From Helopsaltes ochotensis (lineage: Eukaryota; Chordata; Aves; Passeriformes; Locustellidae): DNA of 64,000 nucleotides. Below the pieces are notes generated by a model. It was not told the DNA's origin and made no database searches. It worked only from the letters and a program-made list of their open reading frames with translations. This document shows positions 32,341 to 45,900 of the stretch, piece after piece. The DNA lies in assembly GCA_013400155.1 (NCBI GenBank), contig VXBM01000275.1:746671-810670 (forward strand), read 5' to 3'. Positions within the stretch are counted from its first letter, which is position 1; every line of letters begins with the position of its first letter. Position numbers and translations under genes: made by a program.

Positions 32341-35300
32341 GGTCCTTGGTGTTTCCTCCTGATGGTTCCTGCCCTCTGCTCCAGGCCTGTCTCTCTATCC
32401 CTGGCTCAGTTTCACTGATCTAATCTGGTTCTCCTTTTCCCTCTATTGCTGTGGCTCAAACAGCGCCATGGACCGGGCTGGAGAGATGTTCTGCTCTTTA
32501 GAAAGATTAAATTCTTCAAACACAAAACATGTGCTGCTGTGATGCTCTCAAAGGAGAGCTGGATCTGTACAAAAGTCTGTATAAGTATTTGGAAAGGGAA
32601 AGTAGATGTATTTTCCTTAGTTCATTTGACCTTTAGATAGTTAAGTAACATTTCCTTTTACTTTTTGTGCAGGTAGTTTTGCTCTAAGCAAGCAATCCCT
32701 TCTGTCCCCTTCTTTGATTCAAGTTTGATGTAAATGCTAGTGCTCCTCTTCTCTACCTGGTGCTGGAGACTGTGGAGCTGGATACAGCATTGGGCTTTTT
32801 TAGGAAGAAAGGATCATCACAATACTGTAACTGTAATAAACCTACATGCTGAAAAATCCATCACATGAGAAATGAAGGTTGGGAAGAAAAGTGTGAAACA
32901 ATAGGTGGTAGGTAGCTTTTGGCACAGCCTCGTGGAAATCTATCATTCTTCCTTTATTCCTTGTCTGACTTTTTTTATGGTTTTGTTTGTTTGGTTGGTT
33001 TGTTTTGTGGGGTGTTTTGTTTCGGTTGGTTCTTTTTTCCCCCCAAATTTATAGCCCTGTTCTTCCTCCTGTCACCTCCAAATAGTATTCAAAAGACTAT
33101 TCTCTATGGAACAATATTTGTATAGCCTTTTGGCAGCCCTACTGGGGGCCTTTTTGATGCCCAAACAATGTCAATCAGCATCATTTTGGAAAATGATCAT
33201 GACTTATTTGCTAGTGGACCTGTTCTAAAAGAAAACCTTTATTCACAAAGTATAAAGGCTTTTTATGATCTTGAGGGTCTTCTCAAAGCAACAAAAGCTG
33301 TTTCTAGTGATAGCTGTTGAGTGTGTGCACACAATCCTCTTCAGCATTTATCTGTTTAAACAAATGGGTGCCACATTCACTGATGATCGTAAAATTTATG
33401 CTCAGAAGAAAATCTCTTTGATGTACAGTCCAGTATGTGATTTCTCTGGGAGTTCAACCAAGTGCTGGATCTCTGCCCATACATGGAGCTGTGGGCATGG
33501 GTACAGACTCCGTGTTCCTTGCACTGTTGGGTTGCCTGTCCCAAAATACATGTCAGGCATAGCTCGAGTCTTGTGCTTGACTGAGCCAGGCTGCGGTCAC
33601 AGAGCCAGACTGCAGGAGCTCAGGGTCGGTTTGCTTCCACAAGCTTGTGGTGCCCCTGAGGGAGGGGTACCAGCGCTGTCTCAGGTACCAGGTGGAGCTC
33701 CCGAGCCCTGATTCCTGTGCCAGCAGTGCCACTGTGGCCGTGTGCCTCTGTGGGGTTGTGCCAGCACAGACATGAGCTTTGGTCCTGCAGGGAGCTCTGT
33801 ACTGCTGGGTGGAATGTGCAGGCAGCTCCTGAAGAGTGCAGAGTGCAGCTGGGAGCTCAGGGATCTCCAGGGCCTGCTGTGCTTCCCTGTTGGCCTTCAC
33901 GAGTCACCAAATGGCTCTGTGGGTCATGATGAGTGGCTACTGGTGGTGCAGTGCTGTGAGCTACATCTGTGCTATGCATCTGTCCTGAACTGGGAGCTCA
34001 GCTAGGCTGGGGCTGAACTCTCACAAAGACTTCAGAGGAAAAAGAATTGTGAAAACTTAGTTCCATTAATATAACTGGTAAACTCTGTAGTGACGGGTAG
34101 TTGCCAGGTCAAGAACACCAACCTAACCAAGGGCACTTGGGCTCATGCTTAGAGCTCCTTCCCCATTTACTGCAGTGCTTTAAGTCTTTCCTCATTCCTC
34201 TTGCTTGTTAGGTGTTCTCAAAATAAAGCACATGGTAGATAAGGATTTCAAACTGGACCTTGGCAGGTACAGATAAGCACTCACGGTGGCTCAGAAGAGT
34301 TCAGGGAAAACTGACATACAGGAAGGAGAGGAAAGAAAGGGCTGTGGGAATTGCTTGCAAAGGATGTGTTCAGTGTAATGTGTTATATGAGCTGCCCCTG
34401 TTTCAGGGTAGGAAGGCCATTTCTTAGAAGGGCAGGGAGTTTCCCTGGAGTGGAAAGTAGGTTCTTTTAGTTTGGTTATTAGCAGACTGGGTTCTTTGCT
34501 GCCACAAGGTCTGGTTTGGGTTTTAAGTTTTATATGTTCTGCCCAGTAAGTGCTTGAGTGTTTTTCTTTTTACCCAGTACTGGTCTGTGCTTTCAGTTCT
34601 GTCCTAGCAGTTCTACTCACTTCTCAAGTTGACTACAAAACTGAAATGGAAAATAATGGTAATTTTAACCCATATGTAAGACAGCAAAAAATGTTTGCCA
34701 TGTAGTGAGCATCTAGTATTGTTCCAAGCATCCTTGGAAAGAAATAGCTCTGTCAGTTTTTACCTCTGTCCTTACACTAATCCCTTGTATGACTCAAATT
34801 GGTTTTGCAAAGTTAGAAGCGTATTATTTTTAGCTGTATTTCTTTGTGAAGGCAGTATCTTCCTGGATTCATTTCCCTGGCTGGGAAACTGCTGGTGGGA
34901 CTAGAGGTCTGTGGTGAAGCACGTGCACCTTCCAACCGCAGCTCAAGCCGGTCTGTTGGAGGTGAGCAGGAGAACAGTCGCAGGTGCTGGCAGCAGGAAA
35001 GGTTCCTGTGGTTTCTCAGCTGGAAACAGCTGGTTTGGTGAGCTGTGGGAATCCCCAGACTAAGTGAGACACCTTCCCCCAGCGCCCCCCAGTCCTGAGT
35101 GCAGCAAAGAAGGCTGAACTGCAAGACCTGGAGTAGATTTAGAGTGCAGATGTATTTTCTTTCTAGCTGGGTTCTTGTCTCAGAAGAGCTAACTGCAGTG
35201 GCTCTGGCATGGCAGCTGCCTCCAAACTGGTTATGGTGGGAGTGTCAGGGTGAGGCAGTAGCACACATTCTGAGTTCTGCCTGCTCTTTGGGAAAACTGC

Positions 35301-36913
35301 CCTCCTGGCCCTGTGTGCAAAGATCAGTTTGGCTTCTTCCTCAGGAACGTCTTCTGTTCAGCACCTTCAGCAAACAGAGCACCAGATCAGAAGGTCTGAC
35401 TCCAGCTGGGCCGTGTCACAAATAAGTCTACTCTCCACAAATCAGTCATTCACAGTAGCTGAATAGTACCTGTGGATTAAATCTGTTTGAACTTGCCTTG
35501 GCATTATCTCAATTCATTTGGCAATTTGTCTAGAAAAGGCTTATCTTGCCAAGCAATCTCTGAGCAGAAACAAATGCTTTGAAAATGGGGGGAGGCATGA
35601 GAGAAGAGGAAGAAGGATTGAAATAGTCCACACTTGCAGATTGGAAGTTGGGCATGTGGTATGCATAAGGGAAGGACAGCAGTGTTTGTAAATTGGAAGT
35701 AGTGGGAGTAGTGAATTTTCAGGCCAAACTACAACCTGTAGCCACATGTTTATGAGCTTTGTTCAGCTGAAAAGACTTCCTTTCCCGGCAGGTCTTATGT
35801 AAGAGAAGAAGAAAGTCTCTTACTTCATCTTACTTTTTGCATATATGCAACACATTTGTTTTTCTTAAAGTGTGTTGTGTTTTTGTAGGACTCTTTCTCC
35901 TTTCTGAAATTTGTGCACTTCTTGTACGAGGTAGTCTTCAACAGAGATTCTATTTGACTTGGAAGAAGGGAAGACCATATATTGTTATCTAATCTGCGGA
36001 CATCATCTTTCCTTTGTGACAGTTATGATCAGAATTTTCACATCACAATGGAATTTAGCACATCTCCAACCACTGATTTTATATAAATGTTGACACAAAA
36101 ACTCAGCAGCAGTGTTTTCACTTACCTGGAGCTCCCAGGACAAGCTCTGATGATCAGGTTTTCATCACTGTGAAGACAGGACAAGGGACTCTTCACTTTT
36201 CTGTCAAGCTCTGTGTCCTTCTTGCCTTGTGTTGGATTCCATGATACACTGATTGGGAAGCAAGAAAGGAAGTGTCAGTAAAGCTCTGTGCTGCCTTTGC
36301 CTTTCTAAGGCTGCCTGTGTGGTCGCTGGATTCTGGTAACATGGCATTATTCCTGCTCATCCTCCTGGAGCTGCAATGCAGGAGCCCAGCAGAGCCTGGC
36401 TGGGAGCTCTGTCTGTCTGTGCCTGAACAGCCACAGAAACCCACAGCCTGTGATCCCACACAAGCCTCAGTCTCTGCATACCACTTCTAACCTTTTTTGT
36501 GTGCACAGAACTGATCTAATCAGGGAAGTAGCTAAGCTGAGCCCCAGCTGTGTCCAGTTTGTGACCAAGCTTGCCCAGATCCCACCTGTGCAGACCTTGG
36601 GCTGCTACTCCAGTTCCAGTGCTGTAAACTGCCTTTTACCCAAGGAAAGCCCCGATCAGTGTTCCAGCTGCATGCTAGAGACAGATGTACAGCAATGAGT
36701 CAGCACGGGGTACACAAATTTATCACCTGCTTTGGTCATAAATAGGAACACTTAACAAAGAAGTCATGTGACAGACCAAATTATTTAGGGAATAGTGTCT
36801 GTTACAATTATATTTTCAACTAAGGCAGCATAATCTATCAGGTGCTTGAGGGACAAACCCTCACTTTTCATTTAAGATTAATATTTCTTACCCTTATTTT
36901 CAGCTTAGAGGGA

Positions 36914-36929
36914 TTTTTTTTTTTTTTTT
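36914..36929. repeat. Poly-T run
   Basis: Sixteen consecutive T bases, followed by ATAAAAGG. Confidence 0.9.
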
Positions 36930-39900
36930 ATAAAAGGAAAATGGTGCTGAAAGCAAGCCTGGCTATTTCCCACTGTTAGGAGGAGGCTTGGAGAATGTAT
37001 TGGCTGGTTACTGCTGTGGTGAAAGGCACAGAGTAATGTATGGGTGATCCTGACTCAGCCAGCTCTCAGACTTCCCTCCCTGCTCATTTCTCACTCCTGT
37101 GGAGCAATTCCACACAGTTGACACTACCAGCAGCAGAGTTGCCACAGCAGGCAAATCTGGGGAACAGAAGCTCTCTGAATGGGGAAACACACCTGCTCCA
37201 GAAGAAACGGGGAGTCCTTCCAATACGTGACTTGAGAGGAGCGTGCATGGAAGTGTTGTGGGCACTGCTGCTGCTTGGTGGGAGTCTGCACCTAGTCAGG
37301 CTGGCACATGATTAGGGAACAGTTGGGCATTCTGGTTTAGCAGCCAGTCCTCATCGGCATAGCCTCTGGAATCTAGGACAGGATCAGTCCCAAGTTAAAC
37401 TATAAACTCTGCCTTGCCTGTGGGAGGACAGCGGGGAAGCACCAAAGCTTGCAGGTGGTCAGAAAGGCGTTTTGCTTTAAGCCAGAGCTGCACAGAGCTC
37501 CTGTGCCACCTCCAGCTCCCAGAGCCGTGTCCCAGTGCACACCTCCAGGGACATGAGGCAATCACTGCTGCACCTGTGGTGTTCACTTGCCCCTGAGCTA
37601 GGTGACAGCCACTTGTTCTGTGCTCGGCTCCCTGTCCTCCTTGTAAGCCTGCTTTTTGCACCTGTTCAGAATGAACCCTGGAGCATTCCTGAGGTGGAAA
37701 CTCCAACCTTAGCTTAGGGCCTGCTCTTGGGGTTCACAGCCAAAGCTGATCATAGGTGTCTGGTGTTCATCATGCTCTAAGTGCAGCACAGGGGGCTGAA
37801 GTCTGAGCTGAGCTGTTGGGGCTGGAGGCAGATGGAAGATCAAAATCTCATGGGACTAACACACCTGAGCTCAAGACTGTTCAAAATCTGTCCTTAAAGG
37901 TAAAATACAGTTGTCATTTCTGCATGTATTCTAAAGTGAGCAGAGGCTAGGTCTCTCATTCCTTTTATGCCTAGTGAGAACATCCAGTTGGTTCTGTGTT
38001 CATCTTGGGGAAGCAGAGAAGGATCATGGGACACTTAAGCAGCAAAGTGAGGAATCACGTTTTGGTTGGGGTTATGGAGTGCCCCTGATAGGATGATTAG
38101 CAGTTATCCCACATGGAAGAGCTCTAATAGCAGAGGCTGTGAGCTCTCTTTAGACCAGTAATTAACGTGGCACTGAAGAATGCTGCTGGGATGCAGCAGA
38201 TCCAGGCTCTGATCTGGTCTGATCTGATGCTGCCAGAATAGGTCATTGACCCTAGTGTTCAACATGCAGCCAGAAGCCTCGGGGCTGGGGCCTTAGAACT
38301 CTTCAGAAGCTTTTTGCAATGAGTTTAGCACCTTCTTGCCCACTTCTGCTCTCCTAAGGTGCTTCTAAAATGTGGGTTTGTTGATTTATGAAAGAACTTT
38401 CACTTCTGTTTGAAGCAATCTAAATCTGGAAAGGAAGTCTTGACCTCCACATTGTTGATATGTATGGGTTATTGCTGAGGCCTGCAGGTTCCAGTGTGAG
38501 GTTTTATTTATAAACTGAAGAGAAGAAATAATTAGTAGGTTTTACAGATTGAGAACTACAGATTGATTTTTGGCCATCAACACTAAAAGACATTGCTAGG
38601 GGAGAGTGATGAGTTTGTCAGTAAGTGCTGTCATAGGGAGATGTGTGTCCATGCCCCTCGTGCTGCCACAGTGCTCTTAGAGAACCTCTCCACACCTGGT
38701 TCCTACCAATTTTCTGGCAACATTTTCCTTCTTCCAGAGCAGTTTTTTCCTTTTATTTCTAGAGTAAACTAGAGGACTAAATCCTGCTTTAAAATACAGT
38801 TACATAGCTCCTCTAAAATAAGCTGAAGTAGGGAGATTTTGTTTTTTAAGGCTTCCTGACTTTTTTAGATGTCTCCTTAAAAATTGTTCTTTATCTGCCA
38901 AGCAAAACATTTTGGGCCTTTTGTCTTTTAGAGCAAAACTGAAACTTTCCACAGAGTAAAACATTTCTTATGAAGTCTTTTAAGTTTAATTTCCCATAAT
39001 TTCTTTAGAGACAGATCTGAGTGGCTCAGGCCAGCATCAGCTAGTAGTATAAAACTGAGTGCAGATCAGATGCAGTATTTTTTCCCCTCATTTTTGTGAA
39101 TTCTGGAAGCTATGCCCTTGCCTGTCCTCCCTTGTTTTAAGGAAACAATTGACTAAAATCCACAGGTATTTCTCTGGGGAGACTGATCTGTTTAGGGAGT
39201 TCTGCACAGGCCTTCAGCCCTTTGGAAGAAGAAGAGTTTCAGGTTTTCTTTCCTTTTTCCTGTGAAACCCAAGGGTGTCCAGAATAGCTCTGGAAGAGCC
39301 AATGTGAGCACGAACACCAGAGACTCTTAGCATTTGTTCACATGGCTAAGCTGGGAGAAACCCCAGAGTAGATCTCACAGGGCTTGTCAGTCCCATTCAC
39401 ATTCAGACAGGATAGTATGTGTGTAGAAACTGCTTTGGTCTTGCTTTGTGGGTCAAGTGTAATATTTGTAGAACCACTGGCTGACTGCTAAAGGCCTGAT
39501 TTAAGCACTGCTGTATTGGCAGCATTTTGTCTGGGTATAACAAGGCAGAGTTCCTGTGGGATGTCTCCCCGTGCAGCTGCAATTCCTGTGCCATTTGCAG
39601 TCATGGCGAGGGACTAGAGTGGAATCTCTGGAAACTCGTATTTGGAAGGAGAAAGGAAAGCTACTGTGATCTGGGTCTTCAGCTATTGCACTGAAACACT
39701 GGCTGGGTTTCTGCTGAGACTGCATTTGTAGGAAATGCAGTCCTACTTTGGGAGATGTTTTCTGTAGTGATGCTGAATGCACCTCTGTATCAGTAATTAC
39801 CTATTTACCTTTTAACTGACTGGGCCTTATCAGTTCTCACCTGCCAGTCTGTAACTGCAGGGATAGCTAACTTAGCAATCCCTAGCTGAATACTTCTGCT

Positions 39901-42900
39901 AAGGTGACATGGATGTTTAGTGTTTAATTCTTGTGGAAACTAAATCTACAATCGTGCTGCCAAGGCAGGTTCCAGTTCCACTGATGTGTTCTTTCCTTAT
40001 TTTTTTCAAGTGTGCTATTCAAATTGCCTCAGTTGCCAAGAATAACTAGTTTGGGGTTTGAGGCGAAGAGCTTTGCAGTGAAGGGCCGTCTGGCAAGAGA
40101 AGATTTCAAGCTGAAGGCAGTGGCAGCCCTGCAGTCAGTGCAGTGGGCAGGGAGTGTGCTGGCAGCAGATGCAGTGGTGGTGCAGCCCTGCTCTGAGCTG
40201 GAGTCCCCAGGAGTGGCTGGGGGTTCCCTGCAGCTCCTCTCCTCAGTCAGCCCAGCTGCTCTTCTAATGAAGGGGCAGATCCTGCCTCTAGCATTTTATT
40301 AACAGACTTTTCAGTTTCCTTTTGAACTGTTGTGCCAAAACAGGACATGTTTCTCACTGTTAGAGACTACTGCTGTACACCAGAAGAGTTCTGAGCCTGC
40401 AGGGGTGCTTACAGAGACACCCTTGCTCGTTTCTGGCCTTCTTCCTTATGCTAACTTAGCCAGGACTAGCTAAATCCTACTAGGCTTAGCCTGCATCCTC
40501 TTTCCAGTTCTCTTAATGCAAAATGCTTCTGGTTCTTCATCTTTCCTAGGCAGGGCTCCGTGCTGTCCCTGCTGCCCAGCGCCTCCTGCCTGTGCCTGCA
40601 GTGGCCGTGTCCTGCCTGTCCCCACCCTGCAGTGTCTCTCCAGCTGCTCAGCTCTGCCTCAGCACAAGGTTTTGTCCTCTGGCCCCAGCGCTGTGACAGC
40701 CTCTCTGAGGCCCCACAGACATGGCCTGACTCAGCAATTTTCACACTTACGGCTTGATCTTTCCTGCAGCTGTAAAACCAAGGTGCAGGGGGAAGGGGAA
40801 GCACATGAGGAAACGCATGGTCTGATCCCTGCTCTCCCTTTCACTCCTCCTGGATCCTCCACATAAATAGGCTGGCTCAACCCTTTCAGTCTTCCTGTAT
40901 TCCTGACATGAGGAGCCGGGGTTGAGGTCTCTGCCACTGCAGGCATGGCTGCTTTATACTGCAAAGACTAAAATCTCCACATTCAGGCTGTATTTTACAG
41001 GGTGGGTTAGTAGCATGGTCTGTCAGCTTCCCTGACAGAGCCTCAGTGGTGTGGGAACAGCATCAGTGAGCTCGGCAAGTCTCTGCATTGCTAGAATTCT
41101 TTAGAGTTCTTCTAAGTGCTGAGACTTCAGCCTCTTCATGCAAGTGGCTCTGAGATTTATCTAACCTCAAACTCTGGGAGAGAGAACATGGGGGGGAAGT
41201 TGGAGAGCCATCCTGATGCATGAGGGATTTTGAAATTTATTAGTAAGAAACACTGATTTCTTTGGGAATAACACTTTTGAGAGCTTTCCCTCTAAGACGA
41301 CTGACTGATGGCAAACAGAACATAGCTTTGGGAGGTCGGGGTGGGTACCATGGCACAGCTTTGCTTTGATCTCAGGTAGCTGCACCAGGATCATATTTAA
41401 TTGCTTTGAAAGCTTGTCTCTGAGCATAGATTCTCTTCCCCCAACTGGGATGGACTTCCTTATGCAGAGGACAAAAGTCTCTCTTTTCTTTAGTAAGTTC
41501 TTATTTTCATGCAAAACTTTGAATTGGGTGATAACATTTGAATTTTGGGGCTACTTTAGATTTAAACTTAACTCTCTGATGTTAGTTCTATGTTCGTATC
41601 TCCTTTTAGATCTGAGGTATGAAATAAAGCTCTTTTCTTGCCCAGAGGTTGAAAGACATGGAAAAATCTGCTGTGTGCTGTGTTGCTTTATCTCAAAGCA
41701 CATGTCATTTGCAGCAAGGTAGCTGTTACATTCCTATAACATATTGTCCAGCTATTGTTTAATCAATAAGACATATATTTCATAGCACAGCAGATACACA
41801 GCTTTAAAGTCAACAGCCTTGCAAAGTTTATAGTATTGGCTACCAAGTACTGTCCTCTAAATTATTTTCTCATGTTCCAATGAGCTTCTGCTTGCCATCT
41901 GCCCTTCAGACAGTCATCATATCATGTCCGTTCTTTAAAAGACAATTTAATTAGATCTTCTTTCAGTAGGTTTTAATCAAGTGTTATGGGGTTGCTGGTG
42001 AATTATTTACAGCCGTATCACTTGATGGAACACTTGGTCTGCTAAAGGTATCATGTAAGTGACATCTGTAGCAAAGAGTAGGGCTGGCTTTGACTGAGGA
42101 CCCCACTTATGTTCCTTGGGGTTGTCCAGTTGACATCAGATGAATGTCTGGTTATGTGAGCCCGCTTTCCTTTACAGGAGTAGCAATTGAATGTGACTGT
42201 ACTGAAAACAAAGGAGTTGAAGCAGTTTAAAACTAGGATAAGAGCTGAATTTAGCTCTAGTCTCTGCTGGCTCAGTTCTTTTGTAAGTGCCTTTCAAGGC
42301 TGAATACCTTAAACAGCATGGCCTTGACCCCCACTTGAAACTCCAGCTATTTAAACATAAGTACTGTTGTACTGTCTTCAGACTTGGTCTGATGTTAAAT
42401 TAAGTGTGTTTTGAATGAGCAAGGGAGTAAAAACAACATTCATATAGCAAAGGACAACCGAGAAAGTGGATATTTTTAGAATACAGGATTCTTTCTCTGC
42501 CTTATTTCACCTGACTCTTAAATTGGTAGAAATTCTACGGTTATAAGATAACCTTTCTTTTTTCATCTTGTTGAATGCATGTTTCAGGAACATTGCTCTT
42601 TTGCCAGTTCAGCTCCCGTTCTGCACAAGACAGCCCCAGCATGAGGCTGCCATCCACCCAAGTACATGTGGAAGTTTACAGCAGTAGCTGTTCAGCTCTC
42701 TCTTAGCATCCAGAACTGACACTTAGTTGTTCTTCTCCCTTTTGAGCCATGTATGTGGCAAGAAATGTACTATATGATGGTCTCATCCATAACATGCAAG
42801 TGCTGCTACCCACAACCTAAAAAATATTCACAGATTTGATTTGCTCACACCTATCTCTGAAATCTCTGCCACTGAAATGATTACAGGAATGCTTTAAAGT

Positions 42901-45900
42901 CCAATTACTCTTAAGCTCCTTCTCTGAATTTTTAAGTGCTTGGACCTTTTCCTGGGGCTGATAGTGAGCTACTAGTACAGCTGGCAATCAAGAACTGTAT
43001 GTAGGAAAGACCCCTACCATTGCCCAATTCCTGCGATCTTTCAGTGGGTAAATGCAGTTGTTTAACTTTAGGGAATGATGTACAGCGAGGTCCTGGAAAC
43101 CTCCAAGAGACCAACAGAGAATTTAGCAGGTCATTGTATCTGTTGGAGATCGTTATGTGTCATGAGCCTTTTGTGAAGGACAAGACTAATTTACAATTTA
43201 ATTGTGTTGAAATCCTGGATGTGTCAGCATGCTTCACAGGCTCGTAGGAAGGGACAATGGGGTGAGAAGTTGTGTGCTCTGCAGTTCCCCCTGCAAGAAG
43301 AGGGACGACTGCCTACGCTCAACCCATGCTTTGATCCTTCCTCATTCTCTAGAATGACCAAAGACAAGAGGGAGTTTTTAATGTTGGCAAGTGAAAGCTG
43401 AGTACATTACAGTCTCACTGAGGGGAACTGAAAGCAGTTGGCCTGTTCGTGAGAGGCTTTTCTAACTTCTCTTGGCAAATAGCGAGGGCAGACACATTTC
43501 AGAGAAAGTGCTTCTAGTCCTGATTTTATTTAGTGTTTGGGACAGGACAATGTGGAAGTTGGAATAAGAAGGGAATTAACTGCACCTTTATTGCACTGTA
43601 ATTCTCACATTGCTGCTGCAGATGGCCTGGCTGGGAGACAAAGGGAGCCTTAGCATTGCTTATCTGGGTTGGATATCTGGAGCACACACCTGACAGGTTA
43701 CCTTCGAGTCTCAAGGTTCACGTTCAGCTGCCTGTATAGTAGTTGGCTTTATAGTGCTCCTGTCCTTTCAGCTGCTGTTGAACCCACAGGTGTTTTTTCT
43801 GCCATTGCTGTTTGTTGGTTCCTTAGGGATCATCCCTGGTCCTGAGCCTTGTGCAGCTGCTGGGAGAGTCTTTGCAGCAGAAAGAGCTGCTCCGTGTCAC
43901 CGAGAGCCTTCCCCTCCCCCAGGCTGGGATATTCCTTGTGCAACGTGATCTAACCCAGAGTGGTTGGGAACTGATAGTCCAGAGTTCATTTCCAGTTATT
44001 ATTGTGGTAGGGAGTCAGGCTGGATCGAGGTACTCATTTCCAGCACAGACCATATACCCTTTGAATGCATAAACAACCTCTAGGTCAGTTTTACTTAGCT
44101 TCATACACAAGGGTTTCAGCTAAACAGGAAGAGCAAGTGGGAGCTGAAGCACTGCAAGAAGCTGGTTCAGCACTCATCCATACTGGACTAAGTAAGGGCC
44201 CTTTCAGTAGAAAAGGATTATACATGGAGGACTAAGTTCTAAAGCAGCAGGGGAAGCTCCCTGGTTTTGTCTTTTGAGCTGGTCATCTTAACTGCAATGC
44301 CTTTTTTCTCATTATCTAGGATCCTACAGAAGCCCTTCATCGACAGGATCTAGGATAGCTTTGAAGGCAGGCACATTCAGAAGTTGTTGCTGCGGTCTCT
44401 TAGAGATTAAAGGGGCTGAACTAGGTGAATCACTACCCTCAGAGTATGAACTTGTAGTGTTGGGGGGCCATACCTGGTGTTTGTGCAGAGCCAGCAGCAG
44501 CAATCCATGTGTAACTACAGGCAGGATGGGAGCACCACGTTAGCAGCTGCCTCCCTCAGCTGTACTTTGCTGCATGCTAATACAGCCTTCTGTTAAGATT
44601 TGAGGCTGAAATGACACTTTGCACAGCTCAGTATCTGCACGTGGAGATGACACTAACTTGTGGTGGCTGGCTGTCATTGCCCGTTCCAGCTGGGATTTGT
44701 GCTGCCCTGGCAAAGGGCTCAGGCAGCTCATGGAGGCTGTTAAATTCAGAGTGCAGTAGGGCTGCACAGTCTGTGGGGAAGGGGAACCTAGGCTGGACAA
44801 ACAGGTCACACAGGTTTCCAGACGCCTACCGAGCAGAGCTCCAAGGCTGCAGGAGCTGGATGCTTTCAAGTGGGAGCAGCACCAGCACTTTGTGAGATAA
44901 AGTTTGGCAGAATTGAAGTTCCATCAAGTACTAGGGTATTAAGGCTTAGTTTAGCAAGAATCCATCAGAATAGTCAATAATTTGACTTCTTTGCAGTTAA
45001 TAATTAAGTTCCTCCTACAAAGCACCGCTGATATAATTAAATTTAGTTTCTAACTCAAGATTAACAGCTTTGCTTGGTCCTTGCTACAGCCTTTCCTTTT
45101 GGGAGAGACCAGTGTGGATACGAGGATCTGACCATTTGTGCCCTCTTTAGGGAGCAGGGGTCACATCCTGCTCTCTGTAGAGGTGACTCCTACACTCCTG
45201 CTCTTCCTGTTGCCTTGCTCGCTCTGCCTGTGGGCCTGCAGAGTAGCAGGGGAGTAGGAAGGAAGAACTAGTCCAGTAAAAACCTCACTGAACAGTCAAA
45301 GACAGCCAGCAACTGACCAGCAGCTTTAGAGCAGAGTAGAACACACAGCTCATCCCAGTAACTTCAAAACAAAATCAGGGAAAAGGCCATGAATAAAACA
45401 TTTCTGCAAAACCATCCTCTGTCTCACAGCCTTTCCCCACATCCCACGTTTAACCCAAACTTCTTCAAGTGATCCTTCATTCTCACTGCAATTATACTGA
45501 CTCCATTAGCGGGATGGTCCTGGGCTTTCAGAAAGGATCTGCACAGAGGTTTGCCTGAGACCGTGATGTTCCTGATCTTGAGAGAGCAGAAGGGCTAACC
45601 TGAGGATGTGGAAGTGCAGAGAGAGGGGGCTTTGGACAGGTGCTGGTGAAAACTTTTGTTTGCTGAGAAGGAAAGAACTGACCCCAGAAGCAAACTCACT
45701 GACAAATGGCATCCCCAGTCCTGGAGGGAAGAGAAAGCTCATACAGTCCACTCACACCTTTTTACTTTTTAACTAGGAGACTACTTTGAGGAGTCTCTCC
45801 TAGAGCTGAGCTGTGGGGGACCCAGTTAACGTGGCAGCTGAATCTCAGTTACCCTCACAGCTTTTCCAGTCCTGTATTTTGTGTTTCAGTGCCTGTACAC

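Noticed and set aside
31001..32423. Open frames of 328-419 codons across 31001-32423 on both strands
   Set aside because: They run through 761 N bases, and their ends are translated G-rich minisatellite with a 38-base period that does not keep frame.
32468..32542. ATG in a strong Kozak context reading MDRAGEM, reminiscent of the MDRA start of mammalian KSR1
   Set aside because: The frame ends after 24 codons, lacks the MGEKKE-type continuation, has no suitable donor and lies in ordinary-composition sequence. Four matching residues are expected by chance.
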